NCBI RefSeq assembly: GCF_000208925.1
Contig: NW_001914993.1
Coordinates: forward strand, 31,430 to 41,638
DNA from: Entamoeba histolytica HM-1:IMSS
Taxonomy: Eukaryota; Evosea; Mastigamoebida; Endamoebidae
Direction of reading: 5' to 3'
Length of the DNA: 10,209 nt
Shown: piece by piece, positions 1-6,340 of the stretch
Layout: every line of letters starts with the position of its first letter
Numbering within the stretch: the stretch's first letter is position 1
Program-made: the position numbers and the translations under genes
The notes under the pieces: generated by a model
The model's database searches: none
What the model saw: the letters and a program-made list of their open reading frames with translations, nothing else
What the model was told of the DNA's origin: nothing

Positions 1-135
1 CTGCCATTTCATCAGGAAGAATTTACATGTCTATTAAATAAGTTTATTCATTGTGTTATGTATAAAAAAAGGCAAACCTATACTCGTATTGATCATCCTT
101 ATATCTATCAGAGTAGTATGGATCTTTTGACATGA
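1..135 (+). CDS. C-terminal end of a protein cut by the window edge, possibly a protein kinase
   Basis: The frame starting at base 1 is open for 44 codons and ends at TGA 133-135. The composition is normal for protein, not low complexity. The stretch LLNKFIHCV followed by KKRQT and then DHPYI resembles the last conserved block (subdomain XI) of eukaryotic protein kinases, where an Arg before a Ser/Thr is followed at a fixed distance by a His-Pro-aromatic. The spacing fits, but only this short tail is visible and no catalytic motif lies inside the window. The kinase reading is an inference; the existence of a coding end is better supported. The stop is 113 bases before the next start codon, which fits a compact gene-dense locus with all genes on the same strand. 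Confidence 0.4.
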   Translation: MPFHQEEFTCLLNKFIHCVMYKKRQTYTRIDHPYIYQSSMDLLT

Positions 136-248
136 TAAGAATGAATCAAAAAATAAAGAGATTTTCTAAATGAATGGTTCTGACGTTGTTCCACGTTTTT
201 TTTTCTTCAGTTTCATTTGATTTTCTTATTTTAATCATTATTATCACA

Positions 249-594
249 ATGACTGCTATTCAAATGTATAACAAAGTCATCCCTTGTGGTAATTCTGTTG
301 AATTTAAGGATATTGAAGATGGAGTGTCTCTCTTTATTAAAAACGTTTGGTGAAATGATTAGATAAGTGAAAGAAGAATTAAACACGTAGATTGCATTGT
401 TCCCAACAAAAGAAGGTGATGGTTATGCTCAGTTATACATTTATGAAAATGAACAGAAAATAATGTTATACCGTTTGGACGAACAAACCATTCCAAATCA
501 AGTTTGCACAATGACACTGATTGAAAAAGGAAAATCAAAAGAATTGTTTATTGAAGGAAAAGGTCAAGTTCAATTAACAGGGTATTTAGTTTAA
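249..594 (+). CDS. Nucleoplasmin-like (NPL) domain protein, two exons
   Basis: Exons 249-344 and 391-594 join in frame to give 99 residues. The N-terminal part (about residues 6-32, YNKVIPCGNSVEFKDIEDG) and the second exon, ending IEGKGQVQLTGYLV, match the layout of the nucleoplasmin-like fold. That fold is found in nucleoplasmins, plant HD2 histone deacetylases and the N-termini of nuclear FKBP prolyl isomerases, where the domain closes with a strand of the form G-x-V-H-L-T/S-G-Y-L/V. Such domains form pentamers and bind histones or other nuclear partners. No FKBP catalytic domain or long acidic tail follows; the protein is just the core fold. The start at 249 has an in-frame alternative at 264. 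The second exon has no plausible start codon of its own, which supports splicing. A TAATT overlaps the stop codon and may serve for polyadenylation. Confidence 0.72.
345..390 (+). other. Intron of the nucleoplasmin-like gene
   Basis: The 46-base interval begins GTTTGG and ends CACGTAG. Reading through from the first exon meets TGA almost at once, and the second exon has in-frame stops upstream in this interval. Removing it joins two open frames at a codon boundary (phase 0) and completes one domain. The donor differs from the usual Entamoeba GTTTGT at its last base. Confidence 0.65.
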
Positions 595-596
595 TT
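592..596 (+). terminator. Possible polyadenylation element overlapping the stop codon
   Basis: TAATT begins with the TAA stop of the nucleoplasmin-like gene. Entamoeba transcripts commonly use a UAAUU-like element close to or overlapping the stop. The pentamer is frequent by chance in DNA this AT-rich, so this is weak evidence alone. Confidence 0.3.
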
Positions 597-613
597 GAGT
601 GGTTAGTGTCTGA

Positions 614-769
614 TTATGATGTTGCATAGTTCGTAGGATTGATAGAAATAGTCATATCAATAGAATTACTAAGCAAATAATCTTCCACTAGGTCAAATAC
701 CAAAACACACTCTTCTGTATGAGTGTCATTTTTGTGAAGTGGAATAAATAAAAAGAGTTTTTTCTTTTT
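614..769 (-). pseudogene. Short unidentified coding-like frame, probably a partial or broken gene
   Basis: On the minus strand the frame is open from 769 to the TAA at 616-614 (51 codons). Residues such as TEECVLVFDLVEDYLLSNS and DMTISINPTNYATS have a balanced, protein-like composition unlike the Lys/Asn-rich translation of non-coding DNA here. There is no in-frame start at the expected place. An ATG at 729-727 in a purine-rich upstream context is one base out of frame with it, so a lost base just after the start, or an unseen upstream exon, would be needed. The frame would end 19 bases from the convergent nucleoplasmin-like gene. No family was recognised, and a chance open frame remains possible. 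Confidence 0.28.
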
Positions 770-1271
770 TCAATATTTATTATTCTATGTTATATAAAAC
801 GAAAATGTTTTTTATTTAAAAATTTAATTAAATTGTTGGATATCTAATTTCACTTAGCTTTTTTTTTGTTTAAGTTGTTAATTACCAACCTGTACTTGTT
901 ATAGTGAGAGAAATTTTATTTTTATTTATGAGAGAAGAATAGGTAAAAATAATTATTCATAAATAATAATCCAAATAAACTATTTTTTAAGAAATAGAGT
1001 CTATTCCAACTTTAATTTAAGTTATTCTTTTAATATTTTATTATATATTGTGTCTTGTTTAAATACATCATACTTTATTAGATTTTTTTTGTAACTATAA
1101 ATTATTTTTCAAATAAATTTCTTCATTGCTCATGTAATAAGATTATGTGTATTAGTACTGGATAGAATATATATATTTCTTGTGAAATCCATTTATTATA
1201 AAAGAAATTATCAAAAAAATGAATAGTCTATTTATATATATCATTATTTACGTTATATATAACATATGTTT
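770..1271. other. AT-rich intergenic DNA, no gene seen
   Basis: About 500 bases dense with stops on both strands, made of A/T runs and short TATATA stretches. Neither strand gives a coding-like translation longer than about 12 residues, and no tRNA-like T-arm (GGTTCRANNCC) is present. It probably holds the promoter region of the gene starting at 1313. Confidence 0.5.
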
Positions 1272-1279
1272 TATAAAAA
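1272..1279 (+). promoter_or_regulatory. TATA-like element
   Basis: TATAAAAA ends 33 bases before the ATG at 1313. Entamoeba 5' leaders are very short, so a TATA-like box some 30-50 bases before the start codon is where a core promoter would be expected. In DNA this AT-rich it may be chance. Confidence 0.3.
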
Positions 1280-1312
1280 AAGAAATAAGAAAAACTAAAA
1301 AAAACAAATAAC

Positions 1313-1848
1313 ATGGAAAAACCAAAGAAGATATATCAAATTACAGAAACAAACCTTTGGATTCCTCAACGAGAACGAGTAGATGATTATACTAAACAAG
1401 AAATGAAAAAAGATACATTTTTTATGCAACCTAAAATTGAAGATATTTTTAATACACTTAAAGTTCCACCATCCTTAACTGATGAGAATTGGAAACGAAC
1501 AAAAGTAGTAAAAGAATATCTCAATGGTCTTGGATTAACTTATGAAACAAAATTAACTCCTCATATATTTCGTTATAAAAAACAAGATGAACTTAAAGTT
1601 CTTGGTATTCTTTCTGAGAAAAAAGCACCTGAATATCAACCAATAGAATCATTATTAATACAATCCTCAACCAATATGTCATATGGCATCTATGAAGTAG
1701 TTTGTTTCTTTATTCAAGTCTTTTGATAAATAGTTTAATTAACTTTATGCAGGATAAAATAAAAAAATTTAAAATGAAAGGTATAGATGGAGGTTCTCTT
1801 GCTAATAGAAATGACGACATATTTATTTCAAAAAGGTCTATGAGATAA
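1313..1848 (+). CDS. Unrecognised protein, two exons; frame probably continued to 2020
   Basis: Exon one (1313-1699) encodes 129 residues from an ATG in an A-rich context (acaaataacATG). Exon two (1753-1848) adds 31, ending at TAA 1846-1848, for 160 residues. Visible segments include an N-terminal MEKPKKIYQITETNLWIPQR, a charged middle with LTDENWKRTKVVKEYLNGLG, and a second-exon segment IDGGSLANRNDDIFISK. Composition is balanced, with no signal peptide or membrane segment. If unspliced, the frame would run eight codons past the donor and end at 1726. Immediately after IFISK the reading appears to slip: a coding-like frame continues one base over, so the stop at 1848 may result from a base lost in an A run. 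The protein was not recognised and no function is proposed. Confidence 0.6.
1700..1752 (+). other. Probable intron of the unrecognised gene
   Basis: The 53-base interval begins with a perfect GTTTGT donor and ends TGCAG. Removing it joins exon one, ending in the codon for Val, to a frame that is open and coding-like from 1753. The TAG at 1731-1733 would give a 34-base intron but leads to a stop after two codons. The TAG at 1784-1786 leads to another short frame of poorer quality. The CAG acceptor is less typical than TAG in this lineage, so the 3' boundary is the uncertain end. Confidence 0.5.
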
Positions 1849-2020
1849 TAAGAAGTAGTAAGCATTTAATAAATGTTGATTATATAATATTAACTGAATG
1901 TTTTCTGTGTGATTATTTAAAATTTGGTTAAGTCAAAATAAATCAAAAAGAGAGATGATTGGATTTATTTGTGATAAAGAATCGTTTTGTAATTTTATTT
2001 TTGAAAAGGTTGAAAAATAA
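1833..2020 (+). pseudogene. Frameshifted continuation of the unrecognised gene
   Basis: Two further coding-like stretches follow in successive frames. One, from about 1833 to 1930, reads KKVYEIIRSSKHLINVDYI then ILTECFLCDYLK. The next, from about 1921 to the TAA at 2018-2020, reads IWLSQNKSKREMIGFICDK then ESFCNFIFEKVEK. Each junction falls at an A run (five A's at 1830-1834 and four A's at about 1917-1921), where one extra A would restore the frame. The translations are protein-like, with Cys, Trp and Phe not expected from random AT-rich DNA. A TAATT followed by T's comes at 2023-2030, a position expected for a 3' end. This is either a gene that has started to decay, with about 220 residues originally, or one with assembly indels. 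Confidence 0.5.
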
Positions 2021-2427
2021 CATAATTTTTTTAAGTTATTATTTTATTTAGTTTTTATATTAATAATTTTCTAATAATTATATTATTATTCTTAGAATAT
2101 TTGAATAATATTTTTTTAAACTACATACCATAAAGGAGCAAGTCTTTTTTATTTTGGGTGCATAACCTTTAAGCATTAAGAAAAAGGTAGTTATTTGGTA
2201 GTCTCATTTTGTCATCATACACTAAAGTGGTTGGGGTTTTCAGTGATAAAAGTCATTTACTTTTTCATTAAATTAAGTATAATAATATTTTATGAAATAA
2301 TAAAATAAAGTTAAAAAAGAAAGTTCTTTTATTTGTTAGAAAGTATAATATATATAACATAAATATACTATCGTATGAAATTTTTTTGTTATTTTTGAAA
2401 TACTAAAAAATAGAAAAAACAAAAAAC
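2021..2427. other. Intergenic DNA with a less AT-rich patch, no gene assigned
   Basis: Most of this stretch is A/T runs. The part at about 2128-2260 stands out because it carries several G/C triplets and mixed sequence (for example ttttgggtgcataacc and agtggttggggttttcag) and lacks long homopolymers. Neither strand gives an open frame longer than about 30 codons. A minus-strand ATGATGA (C-box-like) is present, but no CTGA lies downstream of it in the expected order. It could hold a small RNA, a remnant of a gene, or regulatory DNA for the next gene. Confidence 0.4.
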
Positions 2428-2435
2428 TATAAAAG
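2428..2435 (+). promoter_or_regulatory. TATA-like element of the Dcp2 gene
   Basis: TATAAAAG ends 26 bases before the ATG at 2462 and is followed by a short purine/A-rich leader. Its position fits a core promoter for a gene with the very short 5' leader usual in Entamoeba. Confidence 0.35.
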
Positions 2436-2461
2436 AGACAAAAACATTTCCAACAAGAGGG

Positions 2462-3288
2462 ATGGATACTCATGTTCCAATATTTACTTTAAGTGATGTA
2501 ATGAATGACTTGTGTGCGTTTGTTTATTGTTATTGATAAAAGTAATAAGTTAATTAAAATAGACGATTTGTTATCAATAATCCTGTAAATGAGTATAATG
2601 ACTCTATAAGATTCTTATTTTTATTAGAACTTGCACACTGGTATTACATGGATAATTGGACAAAAAAGTTAAATTACCTTCCAATGATCACTGACTTTAA
2701 ATTCTTTGTTGAGACTTGTTTGTGAAACTATACTTTTATAATAAAAAATACTATAATTATAATAAAATTAATAATGATGATTAAAAATACTAAAAATTAG
2801 TTGTACGTGAAGTAAAATGGAAAACATTTGACTTAAAGAATGTTGATATAGAAGTAGATAAATGGAAGACATATAAGTCAAGAATATCAGTAGTAGGAGC
2901 TTTATTATTGAATGAGAGCTTAACACATGTTATTCGTGTGAGAGCACCTTCTTCGTTACATTTTTCATTTCCACGTGGAAAAATGAATTTATTAGAAGAT
3001 CCACGATTTAGTTGTGTTAGAGAGACAAAAGAAGAGACAGGAATTACAATTTCTATTGAACAATGTAAACAAGAGTATTCTTTTGTTATTGAAAGTCATA
3101 AAGGAGTTGCCAATCACTCTACAACATATTATGTTATTCCTGATATTCCAATGAATTCTGAATTTAAACCAATGTGTAAAGAAGAAATTGCAGAGGTAAA
3201 ATGGGAATTAATTGATAAAATTGATGCTAAAGAAACTGAAAAAACTCGTCTAAAAGAAATTATTGAAAAAATAAAGAAGTCCAGATGA
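2462..3288 (+). CDS. DCP2: mRNA-decapping enzyme Dcp2, three exons
   Basis: Exons 2462-2517, 2563-2717 and 2801-3288 splice to 232 residues. Dcp2 removes the m7G cap from mRNA in the cytoplasm, committing it to 5'-3' decay; Dcp1 normally activates it. Residues about 10-80 form the N-terminal regulatory domain, with the hallmark ELAHWYYMDNW at 41-51. A linker leads to the Nudix domain, which starts near YKSRISVVGALLL at 95-107. The FPRGK motif precedes a perfect Nudix box at 130-152: G130, E136, R144-E145, catalytic E148-E149, G151. KEEIAEVKWELI near 197-208 matches the Box B region, whose Glu (about E199) also helps catalysis in other Dcp2 enzymes. The protein stops after a Lys-rich helix, so the long disordered C-terminal tail of animal and fungal Dcp2 is missing. 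The start gives the expected short lead into the first helix (SDVMNDLCARF). Reading only the last exon would lose the whole first domain. Confidence 0.9.
2518..2562 (+). other. Intron 1 of the Dcp2 gene
   Basis: This 45-base intron has a GTTTGT donor and an AAATAG end. It splits an Ala codon (GC | A). The joined product reads NDLCARFVIN, aligning with the first helix of Dcp2, where animal proteins have a closely similar DDLCSRFI. The interval itself carries stops in the exon frame. Confidence 0.85.
2718..2800 (+). other. Intron 2 of the Dcp2 gene
   Basis: This 83-base intron has a GTTTGT donor and an AATTAG acceptor. It splits a Phe codon (T | TT) and joins FFVET to FVREVKW. A TACTAAA at 2788-2794, seven bases before the acceptor TAG ends, resembles a branch-point sequence. 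In-frame stops inside it (TGA right after the donor, TAA at 2782 and 2791) show it cannot be read through. Confidence 0.85.
2788..2794 (+). promoter_or_regulatory. Branch-point-like TACTAAA in intron 2
   Basis: TACTAAA near the 3' end of the 83-base intron matches the yeast-type branch-point core (TACTAAC) at all but the last base. The distance to the acceptor is very short, which is common in reduced introns. Confidence 0.35.
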
Positions 3289-3316
3289 ATTATGCAACAT
3301 CTTCTTTACATTTGAG

Positions 3317-3321
3317 TAATT
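3317..3321 (+). terminator. Possible polyadenylation element of the Dcp2 gene
   Basis: TAATT lies 29 bases after the Dcp2 stop and is followed by a T-rich tract. This fits the UAAUU plus pyrimidine-tract pattern of Entamoeba 3' ends, but the pentamer is common by chance here. Confidence 0.3.
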
Positions 3322-3640
3322 ATTATTTTAATTGTCCTATTTACTTTATTGGAAAAGAATTAATTAGAAATAATTATTTAAACTTTTTATTTCTTTTCTT
3401 CTATTTCCACATATTTTATCTAAGAATATCTCTAAACTTATACAAATATTATTTCACTTGTATGCTTATCAATATTCTCTTTCGTTAATACTCTTTTTTA
3501 GTACTTTTCTCCTTTTTCTACCCTTCTTTACTATATTATTATTATTTTTTTTCTATTAACTTTAATTTTAGTATTTATTACTTTATTTATAGTTTATTTT
3601 ATTACTTCTCTTTATATTATTTTAATTTATTATTCTTATT
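3322..3640. other. T/C-rich spacer between Dcp2 and the LINE remnant
   Basis: Strongly pyrimidine-rich plus strand with runs such as cttttctcctttttctaccc. Open plus-strand frames here give only Phe/Leu/Tyr/Ile-rich products, as expected from T-rich DNA, and no recognisable protein. No pure A tail of the minus-strand LINE and no target-site duplication was found, so the 3' limit of the element is not defined. Confidence 0.4.
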
Positions 3641-3750
3641 CTTTTTCATTATATTTGTTTTTCTTTCTTCTTCGGTATTTTCTTCTTGTTTTTTATTTTC
3701 TTTACATGGATTTTCATTCTTGAACAGTATTTGTTAATATTTACTTTATC

Positions 3751-4640
3751 TCATATTTCAATACCAAGGTATTTATAATGATTGTCATTAGTTACTCTTG
3801 GTAGTTCAGCTAATTCACCATTTATTTGACTATTAATATTAGTCATTATCCCACTTTTTTCTAAATTTATTTTTAATCCTATTGCATTAAATATTTCTTT
3901 AGTTAATTTGTGGGCTTTTTCCATTTCATCGAGGTTATTAGTTATTATCTTTAAATCGTCCATATATAATATGTGGTTTAACTGGATTTGTTTTTCTTCT
4001 CCATTTATTTTAATATTTAATTTGTTTATTTGTTTATCTAATTGTTTAGATAATATGTCAATAGATAATACAAATAAAAGTGGAGATAGGCTGTCACCTT
4101 GTATTATTCCTCTTTCTACATTAATCATACCCACACTTTCTTGATTATAATACAAATTAAGTTGTGTATTATTTAATATATATAATATACTATTAATTAC
4201 TATAAATTGGATATTAAAATAAATCAAACATTGTTTAATCCATTGGTGATTAATACTATCATATGCTTTGGATATGTCATAATATGTTTCTAAACACTTC
4301 CATTTATTCTTTATTAATAATTGATTTATTATAGTGTTATATAATAATCCTTCTTTTGATGATATGTATATTTCTTACATCCAATTTGAGTTAATGAGAG
4401 TTGTTTTTCAATTTGATTTAACATCAATTGATTTTCTATTTTCATCTTTAATAATGATGTATATACTTTTAACAGACAATTGAAACAAGTTATTTGTCTG
4501 TAATTTTGATTGTCTAATTTATCTCCTTTCTTATATATCAATATTGTCATTCCTTGAATAAAATGAAGAGGTATTTCGTTAGGATTATTTAACCATTCAT
4601 TAAATAATTTTAATAAATATTTCATTGGTTGTTCTAATTA
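3751..4640 (-). pseudogene. LINE reverse transcriptase domain, broken
   Basis: Polymerase motifs appear in the right order on the minus strand. LIYKKGDKLDNQNYRQITC is at about 4490-4545 (the usual Pro of NYRPITC replaced by Gln). QIGCKK lies near 4380. Motif A, DISKAYDSI, has its Asp codons at 4278-4276 and 4260-4258. QGDSLSPLLF is near 4075-4102. Motif C, YMDD, is at 3966-3955 with both catalytic Asp present, and EKSGIMTN follows. A one-base shift near 4365 (GCKKYT passing to ISSKEGL) and an in-frame stop near 4640 (FLIK stop LEQPMKYLL) break the frame. The domain stops after the YKYLGIEI segment that normally follows the palm. All catalytic Asp survive, so decay looks mainly by indels. Confidence 0.85.
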
Positions 4641-5640
4641 TTTAATCAAAAATCCTTTTATTTTATCATTTTCAAAATATTTTCAAATTATTAATGAATT
4701 TAATATCACAATCTAATTCATTTAGAGTGATTATGAACATTCTATTATTAATTTTATCTTCAATTAATATTTCATATAAATTAATATTTAGACAAATCTA
4801 TATTAGTGTTAGTTTCATAGATTCCTTTCCAGAAATTAATAGTGGAGATATTATCTGGATATTCATCTTCTTTAGGCTTATTTAGATGTTGTCTTTTTCC
4901 ATATTTCATCATTTTATAATTCCATCTTATTCTTTTCAAATTATTCTTTCTTATTTCTATTTCTATTCTTTTCATCTTTCGGAGGTATTTATAATAGTTT
5001 ATTTGTTCATTTGTTTTTATTTTAATATGATATATATCATATTTCTTAATATGCAATATTCTTTTTATTTTCATATATTGTTTATTATTGAGTAAATCTT
5101 TTATTCTACATATTTTTGACTGTAATATTCTTTCTATACTTTTCTTTCCACTTCTTTCTTGTTTATTTTTATTAATTATGTTAATAGTGGAAGCTACAGA
5201 TTTAATATAGTGATAATAATCATCTAATGTATTGATTAATATTTCATTTTTATTAATAATATTAATTATTTGATGTATTTTCTTCTTATTGTAATAATAG
5301 TTAATAAATTGTACATCTTCTTGTTCTTTCATTTCTTCTTCTTTAAATACTTTCATTACCTCTTCTTCTTCTATTTCTTCTTTCTCTTTCTTGTTCATTT
5401 TTGATACTATTTTCTTTTAATTCATTATCCTTCCATTGATGCTTTATTATTTCTTCTTCCATTATTTTATTTATTTCTCTTTTATTTTCATTCTTTATTT
5501 TAAATGTCTTCTTTATTATTTCTTTATATTCATTAATATCATTTACTTTAATTCCAAATTTATGTATTAATCTTTCTCTTATTTCTTCTTTTAGTTGACT
5601 CTTATTTTTCTTTCAAACAATTTCAAAACAAAACATTTAT
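4641..5640 (-). pseudogene. LINE region preceding the reverse transcriptase, broken
   Basis: A frame from 5398 to 4781 (205 codons) is Lys/Glu/Ile-rich, with NKKEKEEIEEEEVMK at its start and INFWKGIYETN near its end. The latter resembles the segment just ahead of the polymerase in R4/Dong-type LINEs. Upstream, about 5640-5400, another frame reads KEEIRERLIHKFGIKVND and then NEYKEIIKKTFKI. Shifts occur near 5400, 4800 and 4680. The charged, regularly spaced sequence suggests helical or coiled-coil structure and nucleic-acid contact. No enzyme motif is visible. Confidence 0.6.
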
Positions 5641-6340
5641 AGAGTGTTAAAATTTCTTCTTCTCTATCTGTTTGCTTCAATTTTTTTGGTTGTCTAATTC
5701 AAATGTGATGATCTTCTTATGCTGAATATCCATTTCTTCAATTGATTTCTGCGTTAACTTTCTTTTTTGGAAGATCATCTTCACACGATGATATTTCATC
5801 AGCTACTACCACATTGGGGAGAGGTCATTCACAATTTGTGTTTCAGATGAGTCTGTTATATTGTTATTTATCTCATCTTTCATCTTTTCTTCTTGTGTGT
5901 TTTTATTTTCTAATTTAGATAATTTATCTTTCATGAATAATAATTGTCGTGTTAAATTATTCACTTCAAACATTTTTCTCTCAGATTCAGCATGGAATTT
6001 GAATATTTTTTATCACATTCATGGTTTTTATACTTATATACTTCACATGTTTCTTCTTTAATACAATAATCTATTTTGTTAATTTATTAATGGTTTATTC
6101 TTTTATTTGTATTTCCTTTTCCATTTCTTCTTTCTCTTTCATATCATCCTCTATTATTTTTCTAATTCTTCTACTCTTTTCTTCTTTTCATTGTTTTTTT
6201 TTTCTCCTCTTCATCAATATTCTTCTTTAGTAAACTCTTTATCATCGTCTTCTTCACTTTCAATACTCATTACATAGTTATTATATATTTTATTGTCATT
6301 TATTTCAATTGGTTGTTTTGGTTATCTTCTTCCATAGTCA
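5641..6340 (-). pseudogene. LINE middle region: coiled-coil and acidic segments, broken
   Basis: In shifting minus-strand frames this stretch gives KLKQTDREEEILTLYKCFVL (about 5690-5630), ADEISSCEDDLPKKK (about 5800), FEVNNLTRQLLFMKDKLSKL (about 5970-5910), CEVYKYKNHECDKKY (about 6045-6000) and MSIESEEDDDKEFTKEE (about 6270-6220). The 5970-5880 part has heptad-like hydrophobic spacing typical of a coiled coil. The nearby Cys/His pairs do not match a standard zinc finger. It is probably the linker or ORF1-like part of the LINE, on grounds of continuity and direction alone. At least four frameshifts are needed. Confidence 0.5.

Noticed and set aside
1731..1733. TAG as acceptor of the intron starting at 1700
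   Set aside because: It would make a 34-base intron and lead to a stop after two codons; the CAG at 1750-1752 opens a coding-like frame.
2128..2260. C/D-box small nucleolar RNA on the minus strand
   Set aside because: An ATGATGA C box exists, but the only CTGA lies on its 5' side, the wrong order for a D box.
624..3301. Shared 11-mer TATGCAACATC at the end of the minus-strand frame and just after the Dcp2 stop
   Set aside because: A single 11-base match in 10 kb is expected by chance and the flanks differ.
3285..3488. Open plus-strand frame overlapping the end of Dcp2
   Set aside because: It overlaps the Dcp2 stop by a few bases, becomes Phe/Tyr/Leu-rich in T-rich DNA and resembles no protein.
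3908..4144. Plus-strand open frame opposite the reverse transcriptase
   Set aside because: It is the complement of the clear minus-strand polymerase motifs.
4694..5095. Plus-strand hydrophobic open frames
   Set aside because: They are complements of the Lys/Glu-rich LINE coding region; the apparent membrane segments come from T-rich complement codons.
5861..6230. Two overlapping plus-strand frames that look like membrane proteins
   Set aside because: They are opposite the coiled-coil part of the LINE and consist of Phe, Ile, Leu and Ser as expected from composition.
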